Positions 9,801 to 16,652 of a DNA stretch of 64,000 bases are shown here, piece by piece. The DNA is from Acidobacteriaceae bacterium. Its GTDB lineage: Bacteria; Acidobacteriota; Terriglobia; Terriglobales; Acidobacteriaceae. The notes under the pieces were generated by a model. The model made no database searches and was not told the origin of the DNA. It saw only the letters and a program-made list of their open reading frames with translations. Positions within the stretch are counted from its first letter, which is position 1, and every line of letters begins with the position of its first letter. The translations under genes and the position numbers were made by a program. The stretch is taken from assembly GCA_003156805.1 (NCBI GenBank), contig PMHV01000051.1, positions 1-64,000 of the forward strand, written 5' to 3'.

Positions 9801-10228
9801 GCATTACGCTCTATCAGCATCATCCGATTCCCGGCGTCACACAAGCGGGAACACTTCAATGGCTCAATCCTGACGCTTTTGTCTCGGTTGTTGATCCGAG
9901 CACCGGGCAGTGCTATGGGGGTGACAGCCCGCAGAATTGCCAATTCGGAAACCTGGGCCGCAACGCCCTGCGCGGTCCTGATTTTCTCTGGAGTGACTTC
10001 TACCTGACAAAATGGTTCCCCTTGACCGAGCATGTGAAACTGCGGTTTGAGGGGCAGTTCTTTAATGTCTTCAACCATCCAAATTTCAGCCCTGCCCAAC
10101 GGTGGTGCAGGCCGGCATTCCGGGAGAGCCCTCCACGCAAACTGGATTCGGAGCGCTCACGTCCACAACTTCTCCGCCGACCGGTTTGCTGGGCGTGGGT
10201 TTGGGCGGCGACAGCACTCCCCGCATGA
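6845..10228 (+). CDS. TonB-dependent receptor, Oar-like, with carboxypeptidase-regulatory N-domain; 3' end frameshifted
   Basis: Outer-membrane receptor of 1127 residues as read. Signal peptide at 1-25 (cleavage near AVAQG); a carboxypeptidase-regulatory-like (SusD-like prealbumin) domain at about 27-120 (GEVRDMTNAVVPGATVTI, AGRFNFPQLKPGAYSV); a plug domain around 125-260; then the beta-barrel. Start ATG at 6845 has TAAGGA just upstream. These receptors are abundant in Acidobacteriota; substrates are often plant polysaccharide fragments, but none can be assigned. As read, the last residues after NHPNFS are nonsense (PAQRWCRP...). Another frame from 10096 to 10257 restores the family tail ending in FQARLEF with the C-terminal Phe needed for outer-membrane assembly, so a net shift lies at about 10088-10099. 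Confidence 0.9.
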   Translation: MAWAVRFAFLMLTVACLLPVEAVAQGETTSAIVGEVRDMTNAVVPGATVTIANHETGLKRSARTDDAGRFNFPQLKPGAYSVKAEAPGFETQQNDNVVSGLGQKQRVDLTLKIARSNEVVEVSSEAPLINPENANTSTTLNAPALENLPNPGGDLTYPLQFSPGALINTAGSSNDFVGGTNGYGNVEFNGLPALSNGYIVDGLETNDPLTNLNSGLSTNLVLGLNSISEVTVNTLSYSVDQGRYGASQIDYVTKSGTNQFHGNLYELWNGALLNAADYFTNATPGNHKPGSTVNHFGGSIGGPIAHDKLFFFFDSEWVRIALPIVTPAIVPSAAFQQYVLLQLPPQSVPFYQKMFSLYENTSGTPTAILGCPLAAGDGCANRQSVSHSTDDHEQVQTVRIDYNINQKDTTWFRFQADTGVQAAYTDPINSLFDAVSPQPLYSFAAGHTHIFSQNLVNYFNPAFSWYESLFGPSNFQETLSAFPIMLQGSGANPFTPIGGLDNTWVQGRRASRFFINDNLAWSHGAHELRFGTNTRIFRLNDYDFGEGTVPTVTYANLQQFIDGVANTALQTFPSNPNQPFNFLNLDLYAQDTWKVTRKLTWTFGLRDTFNSNPLNPHDQVARLSGSFGSISHNVNQPLNAAIQTHLGNLFSSTPLAILQPRMAIAWQFEPKSVLRTGFGIFSDILPGSVADLIGTNPPYDKTFQGGLLGTVGGTAIAPGVPNSAVDAPTAANQLFTSGFPQGQLSCASPQANPTTCLPPVAMTAVPDGKLHAPYFMEWSLGMEHQFGTAASLQAQYVGTRAVNQPYSTQVNGYQTVCQGCFGPFPYLQPSDPRFGAVTQFSTGANSHYNGLQLTAMKRLGRGLQGQVNYTFSRCMDTVSNGGFLQFSAGGILSPLPGELARDYGPCDYDIRHNFNAQYVYQLPVKVRNHSLGYALNGWQISGTVFSHSGVPFSALSTPYSPTNPSTGQQEGIVQGSGPEFASVVPGITLYQHHPIPGVTQAGTLQWLNPDAFVSVVDPSTGQCYGGDSPQNCQFGNLGRNALRGPDFLWSDFYLTKWFPLTEHVKLRFEGQFFNVFNHPNFSPAQRWCRPAFRESPPRKLDSERSRPQLLRRPVCWAWVWAATALPA

Positions 10229-10257
10229 TCGCCTTTCAAGCACGGCTAGAATTCTGA

Positions 10258-10675
10258 ACATTCCCAAAACAGATTCGCCAGTGGCAGCGGATCCGACGAT
10301 TCTGAACGTGTTGTCGCTAACCGTGAAAGGCATCCAAACATGACCTCGCAGTCGCAGTGCGGTGTACCACAGGATGGAACTAGCCTCAGTAGGTTTCCAT
10401 TCGGGGTCTCTGTGCTGAAGCAACGCCGAATCAATGGTTTAGATTCGAGATCCCTACGTTCTGTAGTGTCCCGAACCAGGTGCTCTACCAGGCTGAGCCA
10501 CTCCCCGACTGTGCTGCGGGCGGCGATTGGGAAGCGATCACCCGCGAACTGCAGCGTTTTCCCGCACTTAAAATTATGACATTCCAGTCGTCGGCTCGAT
10601 CATGTGTTGTTGGCATTGCCTCTTTCGTCGCCCACTCTTACGACCGCCGCTTTCGCGGTAGACTGATCTCGCATC
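10258..10675. other. intergenic stretch with no protein gene; holds half a tRNA
   Basis: No frame here resembles a protein. The only recognisable element is the minus-strand tRNA-Pro fragment at about 10468-10507. The remainder is the 3' flank of the TonB receptor and the 5' flank of nagA; no clear terminator hairpin was seen after the receptor. Confidence 0.5.
10468..10507 (-). pseudogene. truncated tRNA-Pro (5' half to anticodon loop)
   Basis: Read on the minus strand, 10507 downwards gives CGGGGAGTGGCTCAGCC then TGGTAGAGCACCTGGTTCGGG, i.e. the acceptor 5' strand, D-arm and anticodon stem/loop of bacterial tRNA-Pro with anticodon CGG. The 3' anticodon strand (CCAGG) and an acceptor strand matching CGGGGAG are absent. 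A poor T-arm-like stretch (TCGAATC) lies at about 10443-10452. The gene cannot fold as a tRNA and is a relic or a by-product of integration at a tRNA locus. Confidence 0.7.
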
Positions 10676-11845
10676 ATGCTCGTCCTCGCCGCAACTCGAC
10701 TCTTCACGCCCCTGGAAGAACTGCAGAATCCTCTTCTCTTTGTGGAAGACGGCCGCATCGCGGAGATCGCCTCGCGCAACCAGAAGGAGATCCCAAACGC
10801 TGCAACAGTCGTGGATTTCGGCGACTCCATTCTGGCGCCCGGTTTCGTCGACATCCACATGCACGGCGGGACTGGTCTGGACGTCATGCGCGCGTCGCCG
10901 GCCGAATTGCCGCGCCTCGGCAAGTGGCTCACCACGCACGGCGTAACCGGCTATTTCCCCACCACGGTCGCGGCACCGCTGGACCAGACTTGCACCGCGC
11001 TCGGGTGCCTGGCCGATGCGATCGAAGCCGGACGATCGCCCGCCAAAACAAACCGCGATGCGGTGCAGGCTCGACCGCTGGGCATTCATCTGGAGGGCCC
11101 GTTTCTCAGCCACAAACGCCGCGGCGTACATGCGCCGGAGAACCTGGTTGAGCCTACACCGCAAATTTTCGAGCGCCTGTGGCGAGCCGCGCGCGGTCAC
11201 GTCCGCATGATGACGATTGCGCCCGAGCTGCCCGGAGCGATCGAGGTCATTGCAGAAGCCGCGCGCCGCAATGTCTGCGTAAGCATCGGCCACTCCGACG
11301 CCGTGATGGAAGGCGCGCGCGCCGCAGTGCGCGCCGGCGCGCGCCACGCCACCCATACCTTTAACGCGATGCGGCCGCTCGACCACCGCGAGCCCGGAAT
11401 CGTCGGCGAAGTGCTGACCAACAAGCGGCTCACCGCCGATATCATCGCCGACGGAATCCATGTTGCTCCCGAAGTTGTGGAACTTTTTCTGCAAGCGAAA
11501 GGGATCGATGGATCGGTGCTGATCACCGACGCCACCTCCGCCGCCGGCATGCCCGATGGCACTTACCAGCTCGGCCCCATGCAGGTCGAGGTGAAAGATG
11601 GCAGGTGCACGATGGATGGCAAACTCGCCGGAAGCGTATTGACCATGGACCAGGCCGTCCGCAACGTGACCCGGTTCGCCGGCTGGCGCCTGCTGGACGC
11701 AGTGCGCGCCGCAACTCTGAATCCGGCGCGGGCCGCCGGTTTTGAGCAATCCGGAATTCTCGCTCCCGGAGTGGAGGCGAATCTCGTGGTTCTCACTCAC
11801 AGCGGAGAAGTGCAGAAAACGATTGTGCGCGGGCGAGGTTATTAG
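10676..11845 (+). CDS. nagA: N-acetylglucosamine-6-phosphate deacetylase
   Basis: Cytoplasmic amidohydrolase of 389 residues that removes acetate from GlcNAc-6-P in amino-sugar and peptidoglycan recycling. Metal and substrate motifs are all present in order: VDIHMHGGTGLDV (HxH), GIHLEGPFLS with the metal Glu, SIGHSDAV, HATHTFNAM and the catalytic Asp in LITDATSAAG. Length is normal for NagA. ATG at 10676 is the first in-frame start. It stands alone, without nagB or a transporter beside it. Confidence 0.95.
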   Translation: MLVLAATRLFTPLEELQNPLLFVEDGRIAEIASRNQKEIPNAATVVDFGDSILAPGFVDIHMHGGTGLDVMRASPAELPRLGKWLTTHGVTGYFPTTVAAPLDQTCTALGCLADAIEAGRSPAKTNRDAVQARPLGIHLEGPFLSHKRRGVHAPENLVEPTPQIFERLWRAARGHVRMMTIAPELPGAIEVIAEAARRNVCVSIGHSDAVMEGARAAVRAGARHATHTFNAMRPLDHREPGIVGEVLTNKRLTADIIADGIHVAPEVVELFLQAKGIDGSVLITDATSAAGMPDGTYQLGPMQVEVKDGRCTMDGKLAGSVLTMDQAVRNVTRFAGWRLLDAVRAATLNPARAAGFEQSGILAPGVEANLVVLTHSGEVQKTIVRGRGY

Positions 11846-11872
11846 AGTGCCGCCGGAGATTTCAAGTCCTGT

Positions 11873-12259
11873 CTAGTTGGGTTTTCGCTCTTTTGCGTCG
11901 ACCAGGTGGCGTAGCAGCACGGCTTCATCGGCGCGTGTCAGACGGTCTAGAAAAGAAGAATCTACGTTCGCGTCGCTCGACGCTGTCGCGGGTGCGGCTT
12001 GGCGCAACTTGTCGCCCAATTCCGGATCGTTGCTCATCACCTGCGAATAAAACCAAAGGAAGTGGCGCATCTGATCGAGAGACGAGCGCAGAACCTGAAT
12101 GGCTTCGGTTTCGGGAAGCGCGCTTAGAGCTTCCATCAATTCCGGGTCGCTGGGCACTTGCATGGCGGCGCAATTGAGTTCGCGCTGAATCACTCGCAGA
12201 TCCTCGGTGACCCGCACAATGCGGAGATGAAGGTCGTCCATCGGCACGTCTTTTCCCAT
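11873..12259 (-). CDS. conserved-looking hypothetical protein, helical
   Basis: A 128-residue acidic, helix-rich protein with no signal peptide or membrane segment. Notable stretches are MDDLHLRIVRVTEDLRVIQ and VLRSSLDQMRHFLWFYSQVM. ATG at 12241 (MDDLHL) is an alternative start that would drop six residues. It converges on nagA, with a 27-base gap. Codon use looks genuine, but I do not recognise the family. Confidence 0.6.
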   Translation of the reverse strand: MGKDVPMDDLHLRIVRVTEDLRVIQRELNCAAMQVPSDPELMEALSALPETEAIQVLRSSLDQMRHFLWFYSQVMSNDPELGDKLRQAAPATASSDANVDSSFLDRLTRADEAVLLRHLVDAKERKPN

Positions 12260-12571
12260 GGGAATCTTGCTGCCTCAACATCTCATCGGCAGCGCGCAGC
12301 GAATAGATGTCCCACGATCATGCGCTTTGGTAATTCAAGCCATTACTTTGGTATGACGGTTTGCGCCGAATGGTCACCCTGTGCTGAAACCATTGTCTGG
12401 CGCGGCTTTTAACGGATTGGCTGCGCGGATCTCGCACCGCGGCGTTGATTCTTTGCGCCTGATTTTCGACCGCAGCCAACAGTGCAGCGGTCTCTTGCTC
12501 CAAGGTCACATGCTCCAATGTTGCACCACCCTGGCTGCTCAGGATTGGCGCTTTTGTGATAAAAACGCACG
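12260..12571. other. divergent intergenic region before the APC permease; possible short minus-strand gene
   Basis: The region separates two divergent genes and should hold both promoters. A minus-strand frame (12318-12509 if begun at GTG) has coding-like composition with a helical LEQETAALLAAVENQAQRIN segment, but no convincing ribosome site, and the full frame would run into the permease start. I leave it unannotated as a gene. Confidence 0.3.
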
Positions 12572-13903
12572 ATGACTGAAGCCTCACAACCTGGAAACGG
12601 CCAGCAACTGCTCCGCGCCATCGGCCGCTGGAGCCTGGTCGCGCTGGTGGTGAACTCCATCATCGGCAGTGGCGTCTTCGGCTTGCCCTCAACCGTCGCC
12701 GCTCTCATCGGCAACTACAGCCCTTACGCTGTCCTCGCAGCCGGCGCTGGCATGTGCGTCATCATCGGCTGCTTCGCTGAAGTCGCCTCGCGCTTTCAGC
12801 AGGCTGGTGGTCCCTATCTCTACGCTCGCGTCGCCTTCGGACGCCTCATGGGAATCCAAACCGCCTGGATGCTCTGGCTTGGACAAGTAGCCGCGCCCGC
12901 CGCCAACGCCAACCTGTTTGTGATTTATCTGGGCGAGTTCTTTCCCCACGCCAAAGATCCTCTGCCCCGTGCCATTATTCTCACCGTGCTGGTCGGCTTT
13001 CTAACTTTGATCAACATTCGCGGCGTGCGCGCTGGAACGCAAGTCAGCAACCTGTTCACCGCGGCCAAGCTCGTGCCGCTGTTCGCCGTAATCGTTCTGG
13101 GCCTGTTCGTGCTTCAGCAGCACCACTGGAACATCGCGACCGCACCCATCGCGTCCCCCAGCACCAGTCAGTGGCTGAAAGCCATGCTGCTCCTGGTCTT
13201 CGCCTACGGCGGATTCGAAACCGCGCTCGCGCCCATGAGCGAAGCGAAAAATCCTCGCCGCGACGCTCCCTTCGCGCTCTTCACCGCGCTCGCGGCCTGC
13301 ACCGTGATCTACGCGCTCATTCAGTGGGTCGTCGTCGGAGTCCTGCCCGACGCCGCGCACAGCCAGCGCCCTCTGGCCGACGTGGCGCGCCTCGCGGTTG
13401 GTCCCGTAGGCGCCGCGCTGGTCGCCATCGGCGCGCTGATCTCTTTCTACGGATATCTCAGCGCAAAAATTCTCGCCATGCCCCGCGTTCCCTTCGCCCT
13501 AGCCGAGCAAGGGGATTTCCCCAAAGCCTTCGCCACGGTCCATCGCCGCTTTCACACGCCCTATGTCTCGATCTTCGTCTTCGCGGCCATGGTCTGGGGA
13601 TTAGCCCTGCTCGGCGACTTCAAATGGAACGTAACCCTTTCCGCCGTAGCCCGCCTCCTCTACTACGGCGTAGGCTGCGCAGCCCTGCCCATCCTGCGCC
13701 GCAAGCAGCCGGAAGGCGCAAACGCAATGTTCCACCTGCCCGCAGGAAATTTCTTCGCGGTGTTAGGCGTGATCCTGTGCGTGATCCTGATAACCCGCGT
13801 GGATTTCGGCCAGTCCCTGATCCTGATCGCGACGATCGCGCTGGCATTCGTGAACTGGCTAGTTGTTCGGAGTCACGAGGGCCGGCCCCGTTTACTCTCA
13901 TAG
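12572..13903 (+). CDS. APC-superfamily amino acid permease
   Basis: Inner-membrane transporter of 443 residues with about 12 hydrophobic helices. The first helix carries the SIIGSGVFGLPSTVAAL motif, the substrate-carboxylate-binding loop of the APC (LeuT-fold) family. Other hallmarks are AGGPYLYARVAFG at about residue 70 and FAYGGFETALAPMSEAKNP near 215, the conserved helix-6 break. Ends with a hydrophobic VLGVILCVILITRVDFGQSL stretch. The substrate is likely an amino acid or polyamine; nothing nearby narrows it. Confidence 0.9.
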   Translation: MTEASQPGNGQQLLRAIGRWSLVALVVNSIIGSGVFGLPSTVAALIGNYSPYAVLAAGAGMCVIIGCFAEVASRFQQAGGPYLYARVAFGRLMGIQTAWMLWLGQVAAPAANANLFVIYLGEFFPHAKDPLPRAIILTVLVGFLTLINIRGVRAGTQVSNLFTAAKLVPLFAVIVLGLFVLQQHHWNIATAPIASPSTSQWLKAMLLLVFAYGGFETALAPMSEAKNPRRDAPFALFTALAACTVIYALIQWVVVGVLPDAAHSQRPLADVARLAVGPVGAALVAIGALISFYGYLSAKILAMPRVPFALAEQGDFPKAFATVHRRFHTPYVSIFVFAAMVWGLALLGDFKWNVTLSAVARLLYYGVGCAALPILRRKQPEGANAMFHLPAGNFFAVLGVILCVILITRVDFGQSLILIATIALAFVNWLVVRSHEGRPRLLS

Positions 13904-14152
13904 GGAAGGAAATTCCCCTATTGGAGAAGATCGCAACACGAGATCATTTGTTACGGAAACCGAACACGAAAGCCTGCATTTAGCCAACCGACGTAGCCAT
14001 CACACATCTCGACTGGGAGCCACCCAAGACGCTTGCGGAGCGACCGTTCCATTTTCGTAAATATCTGGTTCTCCATGCAAGGCCCGGTCCACGACGAAGT
14101 TAAACTGTGCGCGATTGTTACGCAGAGCAGATACGCAAGAGGAGTGCCCGCG

Positions 14153-14653
14153 ATGAACATGTGGACGAAGCGTCTTGAAATCGCTGTGAATATTGCAATC
14201 CTGTGTGCCTTCATTACGGTCACGGTCTTGGCCGGGCAGCGGCTTTGGAGCGGTCGTGCCAACGCCCGAAACTCAAGACCGGAAATTGGTGCGAAAGTCG
14301 CACTCCCTGGCGTGGATTGGTCAAAGTCTGAGCGCAACCTAGTACTGGCTCTCAGCACAACATGCCATTTCTGTAGTGAGAGTGCTGGGTTTTACAAGAA
14401 GCTACTGATGGACGTCGCTGACCGGGGAATTCAGGTCATAGCGGTTCTGCCCCAAGCCCCTGCGGTAAGCCGTACATATCTGGATGGCCTGGGCATATCG
14501 GTACCGGAGGTTCTCCAGGGCCCGTTGGATTCGGTTGATGCGACCGGCACTCCGACCGTGCTGCTGGTTGATGCAAAAGGAAAGATACGCAAAGCCTGGG
14601 TCGGTAAGTTAGAACCCGAGCGAGAGGGAGAGGTCATTGCTAGCTTGCGGTAA
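14153..14653 (+). CDS. membrane-anchored thioredoxin-fold protein (TlpA/redoxin-like) with CHFC motif
   Basis: A 166-residue product. Start ATG at 14153 follows GAGGAGTG; the frame is open further upstream but without a site. One N-terminal membrane helix at about 8-28 (LEIAVNIAILCAFITVTVLAG) should anchor the domain on the periplasmic side. The thioredoxin fold is shown by the active-site pair Cys71-His-Phe-Cys74 after LVLALSTT and by the cis-proline loop TGTPTVLLVD near residue 140. Spacing to the next gene, a cysteine-rich exported peptide, is 65 bases, so it may act on it as a thiol-disulfide oxidoreductase; this is inference. Confidence 0.82.
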   Translation: MNMWTKRLEIAVNIAILCAFITVTVLAGQRLWSGRANARNSRPEIGAKVALPGVDWSKSERNLVLALSTTCHFCSESAGFYKKLLMDVADRGIQVIAVLPQAPAVSRTYLDGLGISVPEVLQGPLDSVDATGTPTVLLVDAKGKIRKAWVGKLEPEREGEVIASLR

Positions 14654-14718
14654 TTGCGTCGCCTTCCTTCAAAACAAGTTCTGACCGGACAAACGGTTAG
14701 AGGTTAAGGAGAAGAACC

Positions 14719-14961
14719 ATGAAGGTGATCTCACAAAATAAACTGGCAAAAAGGCTGTTGCTGCTTTTTGTGCTGACGGGAACGCTCATTTACCTGCGGG
14801 TCCCGACCAAGGCCCACGCAGATGAGAGGGAAACCTGCCTCGCTCTTTGTGCAGAGGCAGCCCCGAAATGCCTTGAAAAATGCGGTGATGACCAGTCATG
14901 CATAAACGCTTGTGACCTAGAAAACGAGGCGTGTATAGCATACTGTGACACCTTGCCGTAG
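14719..14961 (+). CDS. exported 80-residue peptide with four CX3C motifs
   Basis: Start ATG at 14719 has AAGGAGAAG 4 bases upstream. Residues 1-34 are a signal peptide (LLLLFVLTGTLIYL core, cleavage likely after KAHA). The mature 46 residues contain eight cysteines, C40, C44, C51, C55, C61, C65, C72 and C76, all paired as CX3C. Such spacing places each pair on one helix face, as in disulfide-stapled helical hairpins. It sits directly behind a CXXC thioredoxin-fold gene. I do not recognise the family; possible roles include a metal-binding, antimicrobial or structural periplasmic peptide. Confidence 0.72.
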   Translation: MKVISQNKLAKRLLLLFVLTGTLIYLRVPTKAHADERETCLALCAEAAPKCLEKCGDDQSCINACDLENEACIAYCDTLP

Positions 14962-14995
14962 GCACGGAAGAAACACCATCGAGCACGGAGCCTCA

Positions 14996-15026
14996 CCTCG
15001 CCCACCCTTCCTAAGAGTGGGCGAGG
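14996..15026. repeat. perfect inverted repeat / hairpin after the Cys-rich gene
   Basis: Arms CCTCGCCCAC (14996-15005) and GTGGGCGAGG (15017-15026) are exactly complementary around an 11-base loop. There is no T-run, so it is not a classical terminator, although it could stabilise the transcript end of the peptide gene 35 bases upstream. It resembles the short hairpins scattered in this accessory region. Confidence 0.6.
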
Positions 15027-15083
15027 CGCAGTTGATCCCCGCCCTGTGGCCCACATCTAGCGCTAGGCGGCGAGGATCGGGGT

Positions 15084-15117
15084 GCCCCATTTCTCTCGTT
15101 CTTTGCGAGAAGTGGGC
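15084..15117. repeat. REP-like hairpin repeat, copy 1
   Basis: GCCCCATTTCTCTCG ... GCGAGAAGTGGGC forms an imperfect hairpin. The same element with few changes recurs at 16120-16153, on the other side of the toxin-antitoxin genes and in the same orientation. Confidence 0.6.
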
Positions 15118-15166
15118 AAGGCGCGGCCGATCCCTGCCACTCTAAGCAACACCATCTCGCGAACGC

Positions 15167-15478
15167 TCACTGCCGCTCCTTCAGCACACGCCGCAGATTT
15201 CTCTTCCCGTGCAGAACGGCGACAACCTGAAGAGGAGACGTCCCGGGCCGGTAGACAACGGTGTAGTTGGGATAACGCGTCAGCGTCCAGAAACGCAGCG
15301 AACGGCTCGTGAGGTCGGAACGGGAGTGGCCGCGCATGGGAGCCTCGGCAACAAACGCACACTCGTCATAGATCGCTTGTTCGACGCGATCAGCGGCTTT
15401 CTCGCTGCCCTCGGCAATGTAAGACCAGATCTCGAAAATATCGGCTTTGGCAAGCGGCGTAAGAGCATAAACGCTCAT
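15167..15478 (-). CDS. type II toxin, RelE/ParE family
   Basis: A 103-residue protein of ParE size. Hallmarks are an N-terminal LTPLAKADIFEIWSYIAE helix pair, the central RSDLTSRSLRFWTL segment, and the C-terminal YTVVYRPGTSPLQVVAVLHGKRNLRRVL beta-strand/helix block with the family's Arg-rich end. ParE toxins usually poison gyrase, RelE toxins cleave mRNA on the ribosome; sequence alone favours ParE-like. Its ATG overlaps the antitoxin stop (TGA) by four bases, the normal coupled arrangement with the antitoxin first. Confidence 0.88.
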   Translation of the reverse strand: MSVYALTPLAKADIFEIWSYIAEGSEKAADRVEQAIYDECAFVAEAPMRGHSRSDLTSRSLRFWTLTRYPNYTVVYRPGTSPLQVVAVLHGKRNLRRVLKERQ

Positions 15479-15750
15479 CGTTTAGACGCGCGCTCTTGAT
15501 GCCAGTCGTCTTTCATCCCCTGAATTTCACGCCGGGCCTGGTCCCCGTCAATCAGTTCGCCGCGCTCGGCCTGTAGAAATCCTTCTTCGATGTGAGCCGT
15601 CAAGGCGCGGCGTTCTTCGTCGGTCCAGCTTTCCTCGGCGTCCTGAGCTTCAAGAGCCCGGCGGAAGACATCTTCGACGCTACTATAACCGCCGCTGGAA
15701 AGCCGTTTGTTGACTAACGTTTCAAGATCGGGGGGCAGGTTGACCTGCAT
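15475..15750 (-). CDS. type II antitoxin, ParD/CopG-like ribbon-helix-helix
   Basis: A 91-residue protein. The N-terminus (MQVNLPPDLETLVNKRLSSG then GYSSVEDVFRRAL) is the ribbon-helix-helix DNA-binding domain of ParD/CC2985-type antitoxins. The acidic, flexible C-terminal half would wrap the toxin. The ATG at 15750 has GAAGGGAGA about 8 bases upstream. It presumably represses its own promoter, located within the remains of the DUF5615 gene just upstream. Confidence 0.88.
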   Translation of the reverse strand: MQVNLPPDLETLVNKRLSSGGYSSVEDVFRRALEAQDAEESWTDEERRALTAHIEEGFLQAERGELIDGDQARREIQGMKDDWHQERASKR

Positions 15751-15800
15751 GGCCAGTTCTCCCTTCGCTTTCCATCATAATCTTTTGGAGCGTCAAGCCC

Positions 15801-15839
15801 AAGCGGCGCGGGCGTGTCTTGATCAAAGAGAATGTGCAT
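15801..15839 (-). pseudogene. first 13 codons of a DUF5615 (PIN-like) toxin gene
   Basis: Starting at ATG 15839, overlapping the DUF433 stop by 17 bases as such pairs usually do, the frame reads MHILFDQDTPAPL, the conserved opening of DUF5615 PIN-like proteins with the first catalytic Asp. After that the sequence no longer matches the family and runs straight into the parD promoter and start. About 100 residues are missing. Confidence 0.6.
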
Positions 15840-16090
15840 CGGCGGAAACCGGCGAATGGCTGGCGGGCGGCGGGGCGTCAAGACTGCGGGCCGCAAAGTC
15901 GAGCACGGCAACAATTTGTTCCCGCGTCACGCCGAACCACTCCATGATTTCTTCGACACTTGCGCCGGATTCGAGGTTCTCAAAAACGGTGGAAACCGGC
16001 ATGCGAGTGTCCTTAAACACCCACGCGCCACTGCGCTTGCCGGGAACGCTCCCCCACGGCGGGACACTTGGACCAGTCGAGGTTCGCCAT
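15823..16090 (-). pseudogene. DUF433-family antitoxin, frameshifted
   Basis: The start ATG at 16090 with AAGGTGAGAAC upstream begins MANLDWSKCPAV, the normal DUF433 N-terminus. The rest (PGKRSGAWVFKDTRMPVST, then SVEEIMEWFGVTREQIVAV) lies in another frame. The 268-base span is one base too long, and the excess falls in a run of five C on the plus strand at 16051-16055; four would restore a family-like AV-GSVPGKRSG junction. DUF433 proteins are antitoxins for DUF5615 PIN-like partners, and that partner here is also truncated. Confidence 0.72.
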
Positions 16091-16119
16091 GTTCTCACCT
16101 TTCATCATCTTAGCCGGGT

Positions 16120-16153
16120 GCCCCATTTCTCGCGTCCTTTGCGAGAAGTGGGC
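16120..16153. repeat. REP-like hairpin repeat, copy 2
   Basis: GCCCCATTTCTCGC, loop GTCCTTT, GCGAGAAGTGGGC. The stem is nearly perfect, and the sequence matches the copy at 15084-15117 at almost every base. Confidence 0.6.
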
Positions 16154-16204
16154 GATACCGCCGCCGCAGGTTTTCCACAGGTCCAGCGCAAGACCACGTG
16201 ACAT

Positions 16205-16522
16205 CCAACCTTGTTATCCACAGGCCCATCAACCGACAATGGTTGAGGCCGTGACGGTTGGCACAAGCCAACTCGGCTCGCCACTAAGTCATTGGTTCTA
16301 AAGAGCTTAATATTTAAGTGATTTGACATCAGTACTTTGCGGGGAATTTCCCGCTAAGGTGTTGAGTCCAGATATTTTAGAAAATGGGGGGGAGGGGGGC
16401 AGCCTCCAACGGGTACAGACCGGGCGCATCCCTGACAAAGACAGACCGGGGCATTCCTGACACTTTCGTAGATTTTCGCAGGCGTGTAGAGGCGCGACAC
16501 GCCCTGCAAAGCGAGCAGTGTC
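16205..16522. other. gene-free stretch with AT-rich segment, G-tract and short direct repeats
   Basis: No gene seen. An AT-rich stretch at about 16290-16330 is followed by a G-tract (16386-16399, seven G, A, six G) and two near-identical 21-22 base direct repeats, ACAGACCGGGCGCATCCCTG-like, at 16415-16436 and 16441-16461. The last part is the upstream flank of the IS481-type relic and may be its left end. Confidence 0.45.
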
Positions 16523-16628
16523 ATGGACGAGAAAGCGCGGTTTATCTTCAGAGTATGAACAGGATGAGCGCACGATGAGTGAGCTCTGTGGGCGCTACGG
16601 AGTGGGACGGGAGACCGGCTACGTGTGG
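16523..16628 (+). pseudogene. N-terminal fragment of an IS481-family transposase
   Basis: ATG at 16523 opens MDEKARFI, then after a one-base shift (extra T near 16544) continues SEYEQDERTMSELCGRYGV-GRETGYVW. This is the leading helix-turn-helix of IS481/IS3-like transposases (usual pattern MSELCRRYGVSRKTGYKW). The match ends at about 16628, immediately before the ada stop; the catalytic DDE domain is missing. A dead insertion-sequence end. Confidence 0.7.
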
Positions 16629-16652
16629 GCTGCGGCGGTATCGGGAGCGCGG

